Assembly (NCBI RefSeq): GCF_024758505.1
Contig: NZ_CP077970.1
Location: 9,365,273 to 9,429,272 of the forward strand
Source: Bradyrhizobium arachidis
GTDB lineage: Bacteria; Pseudomonadota; Alphaproteobacteria; Rhizobiales; Xanthobacteraceae
DNA: 64,000 nucleotides
Direction: 5' to 3'
Positions within the stretch are counted from its first letter, which is position 1. Every line of letters starts with the position of its first letter. The notes beneath the pieces are model-generated. The model saw only the letters and a program-made list of their open reading frames with translations, was not told where the DNA came from and made no database searches. A program made the translations under genes and the position numbers. Positions 54,721 through 63,806 of the stretch are shown here, in pieces.

Positions 54721-57012
54721 TTACGCCTTCATCGCGCCCTTCACGGCTTCCGCCGTGATCGGCAGCGAGCGGACGCGGGCGCCGCAGGCGTTGAAGATGG
54801 CGTTGCCGATGGCCGGTGCGACCACCGTCACCGCCGGCTCGCCGACGCCGGTTGCCTTCTCGCCATTGGCGATCACGGCCACCGCGACTTCAGGCACCTG
54901 GCTCATGCGGAGCGGCGTATAGCTATCGAAGTTCCTCTGCTCGATACCGCCGTCCTTCAGTGTCGCCTTCTCGTACATCGCAAGCGACAGGCCCCACAGC
55001 GCCGCACCCTCGACCTGGGCGCGGATGTTGTCGGGATGCACCTGCGTGCCGACGTCGGTCGCGACCGTCAGCTTCTTCACCTTCACCTCGCCCGATGGCG
55101 CAACCGCGACATGGGCGACGCAGGCGGTCCAGCTTGCGGTCGCACGCTCCTGCGAGGAGACGCAGGCCACGCCCATGCCCTCTCCCTTCGGGAGCTGCTT
55201 GGTACCGTAGCCGGCGAGACCCATCGCGGCGAGCAGCGTGTTACGCAGCCGCTGCGCGCCACCGTCGTTCTTGCCCTTGCCGTCGAGCAGGGAGATGCGG
55301 AGCTGGGCGGGATCCTTGCCCGTCGCAGCTGCGATCTCGTCGATCATGCTCTCGACCGCCCAGAAGGTCCAACCGGGCGCCACCGAGCGGAGCTGACCGG
55401 ACGGGGTGGCGTTGTGCGCCATCTCGTTCTTGATCGCCCGCACATAGTGGTTCGGCACGGTGTAGAAGAAGTCCGCCCCGTTCACGGTGAAGGAGTCGAG
55501 CGGGCCCTTCTTGTCGACCGACGGAGTCAGGAAGTCCGGGATTCCCCAGCGCGCAGTCGGCCAGGCCGCGACCACGTCGTGGCTGAGCGCGACGACCTTG
55601 CCGTCGCCATCCACGCCGGCCTTGACCTTCTGGTAGGTGAGCGGACGCGAGAAATCCATCGTCATGTCGTTCTCGCGCGTATAGATCACCTTGACCGGCT
55701 TGCCGACGGCCTTGGCCGCCTGCACCGCGGGGATCATCATGTCGGCGTCGAGACGCCGGCCAAATCCGCCGCCCAGCCACATCTGGTGCATGACGACGAA
55801 TTTGGGATCGATCCCGGCGGCACCCGCCGCGATCGCGCCCGAGCGCGTCGCGAACTGGTTGCCGGAATAGATGTGCAGGATGTCGCCCTTGAACTCCGCC
55901 GTGGCGTTCATCGGCTCCATCGGCGCGTGGATGTTGATGCTGGTGGTGTATTCCGCCTCCAGCACCTTCGCCGCCGAGCCGAACGCCGCCGTGGGATCGC
56001 CGTCCTTGACGAAAAACTGTCCGGAATCGTCGAGCCCCTGGACCCGCTTGGCTTCGTCAAGCAGCGACTGGCTCGACAGTTTTGCGTTCGGACCGCCGTC
56101 GTAGGCGATCTTCAGCGCCGCCGCGGCCTTCTTGGCGTTGGCATAGGTGTTGGCCACCGCGACCACCCAGCCGGACGTCGTCTGGGTCTTGTCGTCGAGG
56201 ATGACGGCCTTGACGAAGCCCGGCACCTTCTTGGCATCACCGTCGTCGACCGATTTCACGGTCGCACCGTAACGCACCGGCGGCGTGACGATCGCACCAT
56301 AGGCCATGCCCGGCAGCATGACGTCGATGCCGTACTTCGCCGTGCCGTTGCTCTTGGAGGGAATGTCGAGCTGCGGCACCGATACACCGATCATGGTGTA
56401 TTGATCCGGCGTCTTCAGCTTGATCGCCTTCAACTCGTCCGGCGTGAACGTCTTGGTCGCCTTGCCGCTCTTGACGATGTCGGCAAAGCTCATCGACTTC
56501 TTCGTCTTCGGATGCGTGACCATGGAGTCGCGCACGATCAGCTCGTCCTTGTAGAAGGGCGGCAGGCCCATCGCGCTCGCAGCCGCTTCCGTCAACGCCA
56601 TGCGGCCGGCCGCACCCGCCCGGCTCATCGCGTCAAAATTCATCATGGTCGACCAGCTTCCGCCGGTGATCTGCGCGCCCAGCACGGGGTCGTTGAACTT
56701 CGGATCGTTGGAGGCGAGCTGAACCCGCATGTCGCTCCACTTTGCTCCGAGTTCTTCCGCTACGATCTGCGCCATGGTGGAGGCGATGTGCTGGCCCATG
56801 TCGGCCTTGCCGCAGGTCACGGTGACGAGACCATCCGGCGCGATCGAATACCAGACGCTCGGCTCGAAGTTGGACGGCGCGGCGACGGCCTCTCCGATGC
56901 CGGGAACGCCGGCGTAGCCGAGCACGAGGCCGGTCGCGGCAGTGCCGACCAGGAAGGAACGGCGGCTGAGATCGGTCGCTTCGGGGGTGATGTTGTTCAC
57001 GTGCTTATTCAT
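54721..57012 (-). CDS. Molybdenum hydroxylase large subunit (isoquinoline 1-oxidoreductase beta-like)
   Basis: 763 residues. A twin-Arg signal ([14 protein letters not shown]) indicates folded export to the periplasm. The Mo-cofactor domain has [46 protein letters not shown] and the C-terminal [21 protein letters not shown] with the conserved GEP glutamate. This is the IorB/aldehyde oxidoreductase branch, which lacks an FAD subunit. Its start overlaps the small subunit's stop (ATGA), with GGAGGG as ribosome site. A partner cytochrome gene is not adjacent. The substrate is unknown. Confidence 0.93.
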   Translation of the reverse strand: MNKHVNNITPEATDLSRRSFLVGTAATGLVLGYAGVPGIGEAVAAPSNFEPSVWYSIAPDGLVTVTCGKADMGQHIASTMAQIVAEELGAKWSDMRVQLASNDPKFNDPVLGAQITGGSWSTMMNFDAMSRAGAAGRMALTEAAASAMGLPPFYKDELIVRDSMVTHPKTKKSMSFADIVKSGKATKTFTPDELKAIKLKTPDQYTMIGVSVPQLDIPSKSNGTAKYGIDVMLPGMAYGAIVTPPVRYGATVKSVDDGDAKKVPGFVKAVILDDKTQTTSGWVVAVANTYANAKKAAAALKIAYDGGPNAKLSSQSLLDEAKRVQGLDDSGQFFVKDGDPTAAFGSAAKVLEAEYTTSINIHAPMEPMNATAEFKGDILHIYSGNQFATRSGAIAAGAAGIDPKFVVMHQMWLGGGFGRRLDADMMIPAVQAAKAVGKPVKVIYTRENDMTMDFSRPLTYQKVKAGVDGDGKVVALSHDVVAAWPTARWGIPDFLTPSVDKKGPLDSFTVNGADFFYTVPNHYVRAIKNEMAHNATPSGQLRSVAPGWTFWAVESMIDEIAAATGKDPAQLRISLLDGKGKNDGGAQRLRNTLLAAMGLAGYGTKQLPKGEGMGVACVSSQERATASWTACVAHVAVAPSGEVKVKKLTVATDVGTQVHPDNIRAQVEGAALWGLSLAMYEKATLKDGGIEQRNFDSYTPLRMSQVPEVAVAVIANGEKATGVGEPAVTVVAPAIGNAIFNACGARVRSLPITAEAVKGAMKA

Positions 57013-57500
57013 GTGGCCCTCCGCTCGTTGCCGGTGGCGGAAGCGGTGCGCATCTCGCTGGCGGCCCGCAGGATCGCCTTCTGGATCCGCGAATAGGTCA
57101 TGCAACGGCAGAGATTGCCGTCCATATGCGCCACAACCTCTTCCTTGGTCGGGTTGGGATTCTTCGCCAGCAGCGACGCGGCCTGCATGATCTGCCCGGA
57201 CTGGCAGTAGCCGCATTGCGGGACTTGCTCGGCAACCCACGCCTTCTGCAAGGGATGGTCACCCTTGGCAGAGAGGCCTTCGATGGTCGTGATCTTCTTG
57301 CCGGCAACGTCGCCGACGGCGGTCTGGCACGAGCGCACGGCTTCGCCGTTGACGTGGACTGTACAGGCTCCGCACAAACCGGCGCCGCATCCAAATTTGG
57401 TGCCGGTCATCTGCAATTGCTCGCGGATCGCCCATAGGAGCGGCGAATCGTTGGCCGCATCCACGGACATACTCCGCCCGTTGATGTTGAGAGTAGGCAT
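57009..57500 (-). CDS. (2Fe-2S) small subunit of molybdenum hydroxylase (IorA-like)
   Basis: 163 residues. Ferredoxin-type cluster CGAGLCGAC...C (about 38-59) and the second cluster CGYCQSGQ (96-103) and CRC (131-133) are all present. The start ATG 57500 has GGGGAAG 5-6 bases before it; the longer frame upstream is rejected. No signal of its own, so it probably travels with the twin-Arg large subunit. It passes electrons from the Mo site. Confidence 0.95.
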   Translation of the reverse strand: MPTLNINGRSMSVDAANDSPLLWAIREQLQMTGTKFGCGAGLCGACTVHVNGEAVRSCQTAVGDVAGKKITTIEGLSAKGDHPLQKAWVAEQVPQCGYCQSGQIMQAASLLAKNPNPTKEEVVAHMDGNLCRCMTYSRIQKAILRAASEMRTASATGNERRAT

Positions 57501-57812
57501 GGTTTCTTCCCCTGCCGGTGCATGAAGCCGCTTACGGCGGCAACTTGTACGGCCGACACCCACCGGGCTGGCGTCAACCTTGTCGCGAAGAATGATCGCC
57601 TTCACGCGCGGAGGCAAATGCAATTTGGAATTGATCGAAACAAACGACGTGTTTGAGTGTTGTGCGTTGCGACAAGATCGTTGATGCACCCGTGCGATGG
57701 AATAATTGCCTGCTATTGAAGCATGCGTGCCATCGTCGGCGGGCGGTTTCCTCCGAGTAACCCGGCACGTTAGAGTGTCCGCTAATCGAACAGAAATCGT
57801 AGGGTGGGCGCG
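57501..57812. other. Divergent promoter region
   Basis: 312 bases between the molybdenum hydroxylase operon (minus) and the alpha/beta hydrolase (plus). It is less GC rich than its neighbours, and promoters for both directions should lie here. TTGATCGAAACAA at 57636-57648 resembles a FixK/FNR-type half-and-half site but does not match the consensus. Confidence 0.5.
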
Positions 57813-58577
57813 ATGCCAAAAATCAATCGGGACGGTGTTGCCATCTACTACGAAGTCCATGGCAACGGTCCGACGCTGCTGTTGACGCATGGTTATTCCT
57901 CGACCTCGGCGATGTGGCAGGGCCAGGTCGATGCTTTCAGCCGGGATCACCGGCTGGTGTTGTGGGACATGCGCGGCCATGGCCAGTCCGACTATCCCGA
58001 TGATCCCAGGGCTTACAGCGAAGCGCTGACCGTCGGCGACATGGCTGATATCCTCGATGCTGTCGGCACTGATCGCGCCATCATCGGCGGTCTCTCGCTC
58101 GGCGGCTACATGTCGCTCGCGTTCTACCGGACGCACCCTGCGCGCGTGCGCGCGCTGCTGATCGTCGACACCGGTCCGGGCTTCAAGAAGGACGACGCGC
58201 GCGAGATCTGGAACAAGCGCGCCTTTGAGACCGCCGACAGGTTCGAGCGCGAGGGACTGGACGTGTTGAAGTCGGCGAGCCGTGAACGCTCCAGCGTCAG
58301 CCATCGCAACGCCAAGGGGCTGGCGCTCGCCGCGCGCGGCATGCTGACCCAGCGCGACGCGAAGGTGATGGAGTGCCTGCCCGACATCAAGGTGCCGTCG
58401 CTGGTCGTGGTCGGCGCCGACGACACGCCGTTCCTCGCCGCATCCGATTACATGGCTGCAAAGATCCCTGGCGCGCAAAAGGCCGTGATCCCGGCGGCGG
58501 GACACGCCGTCAACATCGACCAGCCGCAGGCTTTTGTTGACGCGGTCGTGCCTTTCCTTAAGAACGTGTCGCGATAG
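57813..58577 (+). CDS. Alpha/beta-fold hydrolase
   Basis: 254 residues. Nucleophile elbow GLSLGGYM (~95), oxyanion strand [11 protein letters not shown], the acid in [10 protein letters not shown] and the catalytic His in [11 protein letters not shown] are all present. This resembles the 3-oxoadipate enol-lactonase or haloperoxidase-like hydrolases. ATG 57813 is chosen over the in-frame GTG at 57804. Cytosolic. The following small secreted-protein gene begins 23 bases later. Confidence 0.9.
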   Translation: MPKINRDGVAIYYEVHGNGPTLLLTHGYSSTSAMWQGQVDAFSRDHRLVLWDMRGHGQSDYPDDPRAYSEALTVGDMADILDAVGTDRAIIGGLSLGGYMSLAFYRTHPARVRALLIVDTGPGFKKDDAREIWNKRAFETADRFEREGLDVLKSASRERSSVSHRNAKGLALAARGMLTQRDAKVMECLPDIKVPSLVVVGADDTPFLAASDYMAAKIPGAQKAVIPAAGHAVNIDQPQAFVDAVVPFLKNVSR

Positions 58578-58600
58578 GCGCTAACAAGGACGCAAGAGCG

Positions 58601-58942
58601 ATGACGCGATCGATACTGGCTGGCGGACTGACGGCGCTGGTTGCGATATCGGCGCCGGCGTTGGCGCAGCAGCCGATGCCGCCACCCCGCCTGCCCTTCG
58701 TGGCGACGCTCTCCAACACCACGCCGCTGGCCTTCGGCATGGATGTCGAGGAGACGGCGCGGGCGCTGGGACAGCCATTGCAATATGTTCGCGGACGCCC
58801 CGGCAGCGAGATCTATCTCGCCCTGCGCGACATCGGCGGCAGCAGGCTGGTGCCCGCGCGCCACCGGCTGTTCCTGCAATTCCGTCACGGCCGGCTCGCC
58901 GGCTGGAAAGAGGACTACGGCGAGAACTGGATGTGGGAGTAG
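58601..58942 (+). CDS. Small exported protein, unknown function
   Basis: 113 residues. Signal peptide TRSILAGGLTALVAISAPALA, cut before QQ, followed by PMPPPRLPFVATLSNTTPL and the segment GMDVEETARALGQPLQYVRGRPGSEIYLALRD, a short alpha+beta domain reminiscent of SmpA/BamE-like small periplasmic folds. It has Trp-rich ends (WKEDYGENWMW). Probably periplasmic. It may be co-transcribed with the hydrolase. Confidence 0.75.
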   Translation: MTRSILAGGLTALVAISAPALAQQPMPPPRLPFVATLSNTTPLAFGMDVEETARALGQPLQYVRGRPGSEIYLALRDIGGSRLVPARHRLFLQFRHGRLAGWKEDYGENWMWE

Positions 58943-58978
58943 CTCCCCTCATAATGAGGAGGCACGGCTCCGTCCACG

Positions 58979-59059
58979 CGTCATTGCGAGCATCGCGAAG
59001 CAATCCAGACTGTCTCCGCGGAAAGATTCTGGATTGCTTCGCTTGCGCTCGCAATGACG
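58979..59059. repeat. Palindromic intergenic repeat (type 1), copy 2
   Basis: Same arms and centre as 2744-2831, CGTCATTGCGAGC / GCTCGCAATGACG. Placed between the small exported protein and the dienelactone hydrolase gene. Confidence 0.8.
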
Positions 59060-59113
59060 ATTGCGGTGGATAAGCGGACTCGGCAACAACAACGAACAAC
59101 AAAGGACAATCCC

Positions 59114-59785
59114 GTGGGACAAGACATCAAACTGACAGCCTCCGACAATTTCCAATTCGGTGCTTATCGCGCTGACCCCAGTGGCACACCAAAAGGTGCG
59201 GTGGTGGTGATCCAGGAAATTTTTGGGGTCAATCATCACATCCGCTCGGTCTGCGATCGCCTCGCTGGCGAAGGCTATGTCGCGATCGCGCCGTCGATCT
59301 TCGATCGCACCACGCCCGATTTCCAGTCGGGCTATACGCCTGACGAGATCGCGGAAGCGCGAAAGTTCGTCGCCAATCCGGACTGGGCGGCGATGCTGCG
59401 CGACACGCAGGCCGCGATCGATGCGGTGAAGTCTGTCGGTCCGGTCGGCATCATCGGCTTCTGCCTCGGCGGCAGCATCGCCTTCGTCGCCGCCACGCGG
59501 CTGTCGGGTCTGAAGGCCGCGATCGGCTATTATGGCGGCGCCATCGCGCGCTTTGCGGACGAGAAGCCGAAGGTGCCGACGCAACTGCATTTCGGGGAGA
59601 AGGACGCCGGCATCCCCTTGACCGATGTCGAGACCATCAAGGGCAAGCGGCCGGACGTCGAGGTCTTGATCTATCCCGGCGCCCAGCACGGCTTCCATTG
59701 CGACGAGCGCGCAAGCTACGACAAGTCCAGCGCCGACATCGCCTGGCCCTGCAGCATGACGTTCTTTGCCGCGCATTTGAAGTAG
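59114..59785 (+). CDS. Dienelactone hydrolase family protein
   Basis: 223 residues from a GTG (AAAGGACA upstream). The nucleophile is a Cys: GFCLGGSIA (~118), with acid in KDAGIP and His in GAQHGFH; a Glu in VIQEIFGVN supports the Cys as in classical dienelactone hydrolase. It opens dienelactones in chlorocatechol-type routes in known members; broader carboxylester activity is also known. An ATG at 59054 sits within a repeat and is rejected. Cytosolic. Confidence 0.92.
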   Translation: MGQDIKLTASDNFQFGAYRADPSGTPKGAVVVIQEIFGVNHHIRSVCDRLAGEGYVAIAPSIFDRTTPDFQSGYTPDEIAEARKFVANPDWAAMLRDTQAAIDAVKSVGPVGIIGFCLGGSIAFVAATRLSGLKAAIGYYGGAIARFADEKPKVPTQLHFGEKDAGIPLTDVETIKGKRPDVEVLIYPGAQHGFHCDERASYDKSSADIAWPCSMTFFAAHLK

Positions 59786-59802
59786 GCGTACTACTCTCAC
59801 TT

Positions 59803-59904
59803 CGTCATTCCGGGATGCGCCGTAAGGCGTAGACCCGGAATCCATCGTGCGTTGGAGTTGGTGGCACGATGGATTCCGGACTCGCGACTTCGTCGCGCCC
59901 CGGG
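59803..59904. repeat. Palindromic repeat (type 6)
   Basis: CGTCATTCCGGGATGCGCC and GACCCGGAATCCATCGTGC are mirrored by GCACGATGGATTCCGG and CGCGCCCCGG. A hairpin-forming dispersed unit between convergent genes. Confidence 0.7.
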
Positions 59905-59918
59905 AGGAGAGAGAGTTT

Positions 59919-60656
59919 TCAGAACCAGCGTTCGCCGACGTACACGGTATCGCCAGGGCCGAGCGGTGTGCCGAGCGGCACGACGGCCCGCATGGCGGCG
60001 CCGCCTTCGCTGTGGGTAATCGTCACCACGTCGCGCTTTGCGCGCGGCGAGAAGCCGCCGGCGATGGCGACCGCACTCTCCACCGTCATGTTCGGCACGT
60101 AGGGATATTGGCCCGGCGCGGTGACCTCGCCCAGGATGAAGAACGGGCGATAGGCTTCGATCTCGACCGCCACCGACGGCTCGCGGATATAGCCGTTGCG
60201 CAGGCGCGCTGCGATATCGGCCGCAAGCCCTGCGGTGGTGCGGCCGCGCGCCGGCACTGCGCCGATCAGCGGCAGCGTGATCGAGCCGCCGGCATCGATC
60301 GCGTACGTATTGGTGAGACCTTCCTGGCCGTAGACGACGACGCGTAAGCGGTCGCCTGCATCGAGACGATAGGATGCATCATGGCGCGCCGCGACCGGCA
60401 TCGGCATCGCATAGCCGACCGGCATGGGCGCAGGCGCTGCGGCAAAGGAACTTCGGAGCGCGCTGATGGCACCGCTGCCGGCGGTATCGGCGACGACGAC
60501 GGGTGGCGGGGCGCCGGGCTGGCCATAGGCCATGTAATCGAGATCGCTGCGCGGCTGCGCGACTGCGACGGGGCCTGCCGTCTGCATGCAGCCGCCAAGG
60601 GCGAATGCGGCAGAAGCTGCCAAGATCGACAATCGAAACGCGCGCGCAACCCGCAC
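59919..60656 (-). CDS. Polysaccharide export (Wza/OPX-type) lipoprotein
   Basis: 245 residues. Lipobox LGGC near residue 22. The polysaccharide-export domain (YRLDAGDRLRVVVYGQEGLTNTYAIDAGGSITLPLIGAV, about 95-133) is followed by a SLBB-like repeat (FFILGEVTAPGQYPYVPNMTVESAVAIAGGF). Forms the outer-membrane side of an export channel. No polymerase or glycosyltransferase genes are nearby, so it is an orphan in this window. Confidence 0.92.
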   Translation of the reverse strand: MRVARAFRLSILAASAAFALGGCMQTAGPVAVAQPRSDLDYMAYGQPGAPPPVVVADTAGSGAISALRSSFAAAPAPMPVGYAMPMPVAARHDASYRLDAGDRLRVVVYGQEGLTNTYAIDAGGSITLPLIGAVPARGRTTAGLAADIAARLRNGYIREPSVAVEIEAYRPFFILGEVTAPGQYPYVPNMTVESAVAIAGGFSPRAKRDVVTITHSEGGAAMRAVVPLGTPLGPGDTVYVGERWF

Positions 60657-60769
60657 TGGAGCCCATCCCTTGAAACGAGACGGCTCCAGTCTTGCACCCG
60701 TTATGGTTAATAAAGCGTTTCGGGTGGTAGTCGGCGGCGATTGCTCGCGTTTGGTCGGTCTCCGCTCTC

Positions 60770-60931
60770 ACCCTCCCCTGGAGGGGGAGGGTCGATCGCG
60801 CGAAGCGCGAGCGGGGTGGGGTGACGGTCTCTCGACATTGAACAGTGCCCGCGTGGAGAGACCGTCACCCCACCCCGCTTCGCATTGCGCTTTGCTTCAT
60901 GCGAAGCGACCCTCCCCCTCCAGGGGAGGGT
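60770..60931. repeat. Long inverted-repeat element (type 7)
   Basis: 162 bp with perfect 25-bp ends (outermost ACCCTCCCCTGGAGGGGG and its complement) and a near-complete inner palindrome including GGTGACGGTCTCTC / GAGAGACCGTCACC. It could fold into a single long hairpin with a short GACATTGAACAGT centre. No coding content. It looks like a MITE-like unit between the polysaccharide-export and msrA genes. Confidence 0.85.
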
Positions 60932-60957
60932 AAGGGTCGCAGCGCCTGTGGCGACAG

Positions 60958-61614
60958 TTACGCGCTCACGCCCACCCCGATCGGGCAGGACACGCCGGTG
61001 CCGCCGAGGCCGCAATAGCCGGCCGGATTCTTGGCCAGATATTGCTGGTGGTAGTCTTCGGCAAAATAGAACTCGCCGGCCGGCGCGATCTCGGTGGTGA
61101 TGGCGTCCAATCCCTTCGCGGCAAGCGCCTTCTGATAAACCGCCTTCGACTCATCGGCCGCCTTCTTCTGCGCTTCACCAAAGGTATAGATCGCGCTGCG
61201 ATATTGCGTGCCGACGTCGTTGCCCTGGCGCATGCCCTGCGTCGGGTTGTGGTTCTCCCAGAACGCCTTCAGGAGCCGCTCGTAGGAGATCTTCTTCGGA
61301 TCGAACACGACCAGCACCACCTCGGTGTGGCCGGTACGGCCCGAGCAGGTTTCTTCATAGGTCGGATTGGGCGTATGGCCGCCGGCATAGCCGACCGCGG
61401 TGACATAGACGCCCTCGCCGAGCTCCCAGAACTTGCGCTCGGCGCCCCAGAAGCAGCCGAGCCCGAACACGGCCCGCTCGAGTCCCGCCGGATAAGGCGG
61501 CTTGAGCTGATGGCCGTTGACGAAATGGGTCGATGCAGTCGGGATCGGTTGCGCACGGCCGGGCAGCGCTTCTGCTGCGCTCGGCAATGCGGTGGTCTTG
61601 CGCATGAACAGCAT
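60958..61614 (-). CDS. msrA: Peptide-methionine (S)-S-oxide reductase
   Basis: 218 residues with GGAGATGAG before the ATG. MsrA signature [15 protein letters not shown] (catalytic Cys ~53) plus [14 protein letters not shown] and the C-terminal [30 protein letters not shown] with likely resolving Cys residues. It reduces S-form methionine sulfoxide in proteins using thioredoxin. Cytosolic. It stands alone upstream of a repeat. Confidence 0.95.
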   Translation of the reverse strand: MLFMRKTTALPSAAEALPGRAQPIPTASTHFVNGHQLKPPYPAGLERAVFGLGCFWGAERKFWELGEGVYVTAVGYAGGHTPNPTYEETCSGRTGHTEVVLVVFDPKKISYERLLKAFWENHNPTQGMRQGNDVGTQYRSAIYTFGEAQKKAADESKAVYQKALAAKGLDAITTEIAPAGEFYFAEDYHQQYLAKNPAGYCGLGGTGVSCPIGVGVSA

Positions 61615-61747
61615 GATCTCATCTCCGCAAACGAGCCGTCACCGCCAAAGCAAGGCGCTTTCTGCGGCGTGCTCGCGATACCTGGTGAATATAGGCAATT
61701 ACGTTGCCGGGGGCAGCCCTGTTACGCCGTCCCCATGTTGGCACCGA

Positions 61748-62065
61748 TTAGTCGCGCGAATAGCCGATCAGCGGCTTGCGCGGCCGGAACAGGATCATGA
61801 GGACGATACCGACGAGGCCGAGCACCGCGAACACCGGCTGATCCAAAATCACCCGGAACACCGAGGTCCAGAGCCAGGGCGCCTTGGCCTCGACCCAGGT
61901 CCGGAACGCCTGCTGGCTCGCCTGGTGGATATCGTTCCAGAACTGGCCGAAACGGGTGAAACGGAGGGTCTGATCGGCCACCCAGCGGGCGCCGTCATAG
62001 ACCATGAAGATGAAACCGCCGGCCAGCAGCAACAGTCCAATCAATCGGAAAAAGCCGCGGATCAT
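61748..62065 (-). CDS. Small membrane protein, unknown function
   Basis: 105 residues with two hydrophobic helices (GFFRLIGLLLLAGGFIFMVYDGARW, about 3-28; FAVLGLVGIVLMILFRP, about 78-95) around a polar loop. No family name can be given. On the minus strand, opposite rpsT. It resembles small conserved rhizobial membrane proteins by shape only. Confidence 0.75.
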   Translation of the reverse strand: MIRGFFRLIGLLLLAGGFIFMVYDGARWVADQTLRFTRFGQFWNDIHQASQQAFRTWVEAKAPWLWTSVFRVILDQPVFAVLGLVGIVLMILFRPRKPLIGYSRD

Positions 62066-62207
62066 GCATCACCTTATATGGCCGTCCCGCCGGGACTCAT
62101 CGAAACGCCGCCAGCCAATACCGGGGTGGTGGCGGAAATTCAACCTCATCAGTACGTTACGGCCGTTCCCGGGCCGCCTGGAGGCCACTTTTGGGGCCCT
62201 GAGGACG

Positions 62208-62236
62208 TTGACGGTGCCGCAGGCCCCCTCTATAAG
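62208..62236 (+). promoter_or_regulatory. Sigma70-type promoter of rpsT
   Basis: TTGACG and TATAAG are separated by 17 bases, each one or two bases from consensus. Transcription should start near 62243, leaving a ~190-base leader before rpsT. The best match to a housekeeping promoter I found in the window. Confidence 0.75.
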
Positions 62237-62246
62237 GGCGCCAACT

Positions 62247-62270
62247 GGCGGCGGGCGCAATCCCGCCGCC
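62247..62270 (+). promoter_or_regulatory. Hairpin at the 5' end of the rpsT leader
   Basis: A perfect 9-bp stem GGCGGCGGG / CCCGCCGCC with a CGCAAT loop, starting about 4 bases after the predicted transcript start. It could protect the 5' end or serve in autoregulation. Bases after it (GCTGTTCTTTG) do not make a T-run. Confidence 0.5.
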
Positions 62271-62433
62271 GCTGTTCTTTGAGCAGTGTCGGGGATGGCC
62301 GCAAGGCTGTTGCTCATGCTCCGGGACCAGCCTTGCAACCGAACACCCTAAAACCGAGCGTCGATTTCGCGGTCAAGCAGCCGGCGCCACCCGATCAAGA
62401 AGCGACCGGTCGCCGCAGAGGATATTTGAGACT

Positions 62434-62700
62434 ATGGCCAACACAACTTCCGCCAAGAAAGCGACGCGCAAGATTGCCCGCCGCACCGCCGTCAACAAGT
62501 CGCGCCGCACCCAGATGCGCGGCGCCGTGCGCACTGTCGAGGAAGCGATCAAGACCGGCGATCGCGCCGCCGCGCTGAAGGCGCTGGCGAACGCCGAGCC
62601 CGCCTTGATGCGCGCTGCGCAGCGCAACATCATTCACAAGAACAATGCGAGCCGGAAAGTTTCGCGGCTCACGGCGCAGATCTCCAAGCTCGGCAAGTAA
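62434..62700 (+). CDS. rpsT: 30S ribosomal protein S20
   Basis: 88 residues, all helical and very basic: [24 protein letters not shown] at the start, then [26 protein letters not shown] and [17 protein letters not shown] at the end, the typical S20 pattern. It binds 16S rRNA during 30S assembly. It has its own promoter and an intrinsic terminator. The neighbour dnaA downstream is the usual order in rhizobial and related genomes. Confidence 0.97.
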   Translation: MANTTSAKKATRKIARRTAVNKSRRTQMRGAVRTVEEAIKTGDRAAALKALANAEPALMRAAQRNIIHKNNASRKVSRLTAQISKLGK

Positions 62701-62730
62701 TCCGCCGCAGCAATCTGATCGCATGTCGAT

Positions 62731-62758
62731 GAAGCCCGGCCTCCGCCGGGCTTTTTCT
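62731..62758 (+). terminator. Intrinsic terminator of rpsT
   Basis: AAGCCCGGC-CTCC-GCCGGGCTT hairpin followed by TTTCTTTT, 31 bases after the rpsT stop. Confidence 0.92.
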
Positions 62759-63062
62759 TTTGCGCGCTCTGCACGGCAGGAGGCAGAGCACGCAAGCGCG
62801 CCATCGAATGCGCGTCTCGAGCGGTTCTCGAAAACGCGCCTGGAAAAATTGTTCGTCTCCGTATGCTTCGTTCCGTAATTTTACCTGCTTGCGGTTTTGT
62901 CACACCGGAAACTTCGTTGCAGTTGCGAAAAGCCTTGTCCGGCGACGACAAAATGGACGCGCTTGCATCAAGATTTCTGCACACCGTAGTTTCCACGGGA
63001 ACGCGCGCATCGCGAGCATCGGCGGGAGTTACCCTGCAAAATGAGTCTCGAAAAGCGATGCG

Positions 63063-63082
63063 TCGATAATCACTTATCGACA
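63063..63082. promoter_or_regulatory. Inverted pair with a DnaA-box-like site
   Basis: GTCGATAA-TCAC-TTATCGAC, an 8-bp inverted repeat; the right arm with two more bases is TTATCGACA, one base from the DnaA box TTATCCACA. It lies about 900 bases before dnaA. Only one near-match was found, so this is suggestive. Confidence 0.45.
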
Positions 63083-63490
63083 TAGTGACCAACAGAGATT
63101 GGAAAATTCGCCCGCACGGCGCTCGCGTGACGCTTTTGCAAAAATTTTTTGAACGCCGTCGAAGAAATGTCACATGTCGCGGATGGCCTTCGAATCTGCA
63201 CGGCGATTCAAATCGTTGCTCCCAGGTCTGTGAACAACTCCGCGCGGGGCGTTAACGTAGATGAAGATTTAACCTCCTCAACTGTGAATCAAAAACCTTG
63301 CGAGTCTCCGCGCATGCTGTATCTCTTAATCGTTCGCGGCGCCCACGATCTTGAGACCAGCGCGGTTTTAGAAACGGGGCGAGCGTGCAAATCGGCGGCG
63401 GTGTGCACGTTGGCGACGCTTTACCAAGCGATTGTCGGTTGGAAGCCCATAGCGATATGGGAACGGTGGTCCTTTGTCTAAAGTCTCCTG

Positions 63491-63535
63491 GCGAGACATT
63501 CGTGTCTCGCTCGCCTCAAGGCGCAAGCGAGAGAC
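63491..63535 (+). promoter_or_regulatory. Two overlapping, mutually exclusive hairpins upstream of dnaA
   Basis: Hairpin one: GCGAGACA-TTCG-TGTCTCGC (63491-63510), an 8-bp stem with a UUCG loop. Hairpin two: GTCTCGC (63504-63510) with GCGAGAGAC (63527-63535, 2-base bulge) around CGCC-TCAA-GGCG. Both use 63504-63510, so only one can form, as in attenuators or riboswitch-like switches. Transcription of this stretch is not proven. Confidence 0.45.
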
Positions 63536-63657
63536 GATCACAAGGCACCCGACACGCGTGAAGGCAGAGCCGGGCGAACAGCTAGTACAGACGGGCAAGA
63601 CGTCACGGCAGGACGATTACGTTCCGACGTGGTGTCTTTAGAGTACACGCAGGACCT

Positions 63658-63677
63658 TGCCGTGAGCAATCACGGCA
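63658..63677 (+). promoter_or_regulatory. Hairpin before a short ORF
   Basis: TGCCGTG-AGCAAT-CACGGCA, 7-bp stem. The right arm with the next bases (CACGGCAGGACG) repeats a 12-base string at 63604-63615. It ends 5 bases before the GGGGAGG ribosome site of the ORF at 63693. Confidence 0.4.
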
Positions 63678-63692
63678 GGACGGGGAGGCACC

Positions 63693-63806
63693 ATGTCTAA
63701 CGGAAACAACGCGGTATTGAACCAAATCCTTTTTTCCAATGATGCCGTTTCAGAGTCGTCCGGTGACCAGCCCCCGACGTGCGTGGAAGCACTGAGTACG
63801 CGCTGA
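63693..63806 (+). CDS. Candidate 37-residue peptide upstream of dnaA
   Basis: ATG with GGGGAGG 4 bases before it, one of the strongest ribosome sites here. The peptide (MSNGNNAVLNQILFSNDA..., one Cys, ends EALSTR) has no signal sequence and no recognised family. It ends 164 bases before dnaA, in another frame. It may be a leader peptide or a chance frame; codon use is less GC-biased than in neighbouring genes. Confidence 0.35.
   Translation: MSNGNNAVLNQILFSNDAVSESSGDQPPTCVEALSTR

Larger units (their letters stand above)
62066..62433. other. Divergent promoter and leader region of rpsT
   Basis: 368 bases between the small membrane protein gene and rpsT. It holds the promoter at 62208-62236 and the leader hairpin at 62247-62270. 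No gene is supported. Confidence 0.7.

Noticed and set aside
54640..57096. 818-codon plus-strand frame opposite the molybdenum hydroxylase gene
   Set aside because: Antisense shadow; His/Arg-rich low-complexity sequence, no ribosome site, and the opposite strand has clear motifs.
57636..57648. FNR/FixK box before the molybdenum hydroxylase operon
   Set aside because: TTGATCGAAACAA does not complete the TTGAT-N4-ATCAA pattern.
63149..63481. 110-codon frame in the rpsT-dnaA interval
   Set aside because: No ribosome site, starts at an internal position, and codon use does not fit; the region is better explained as control DNA.
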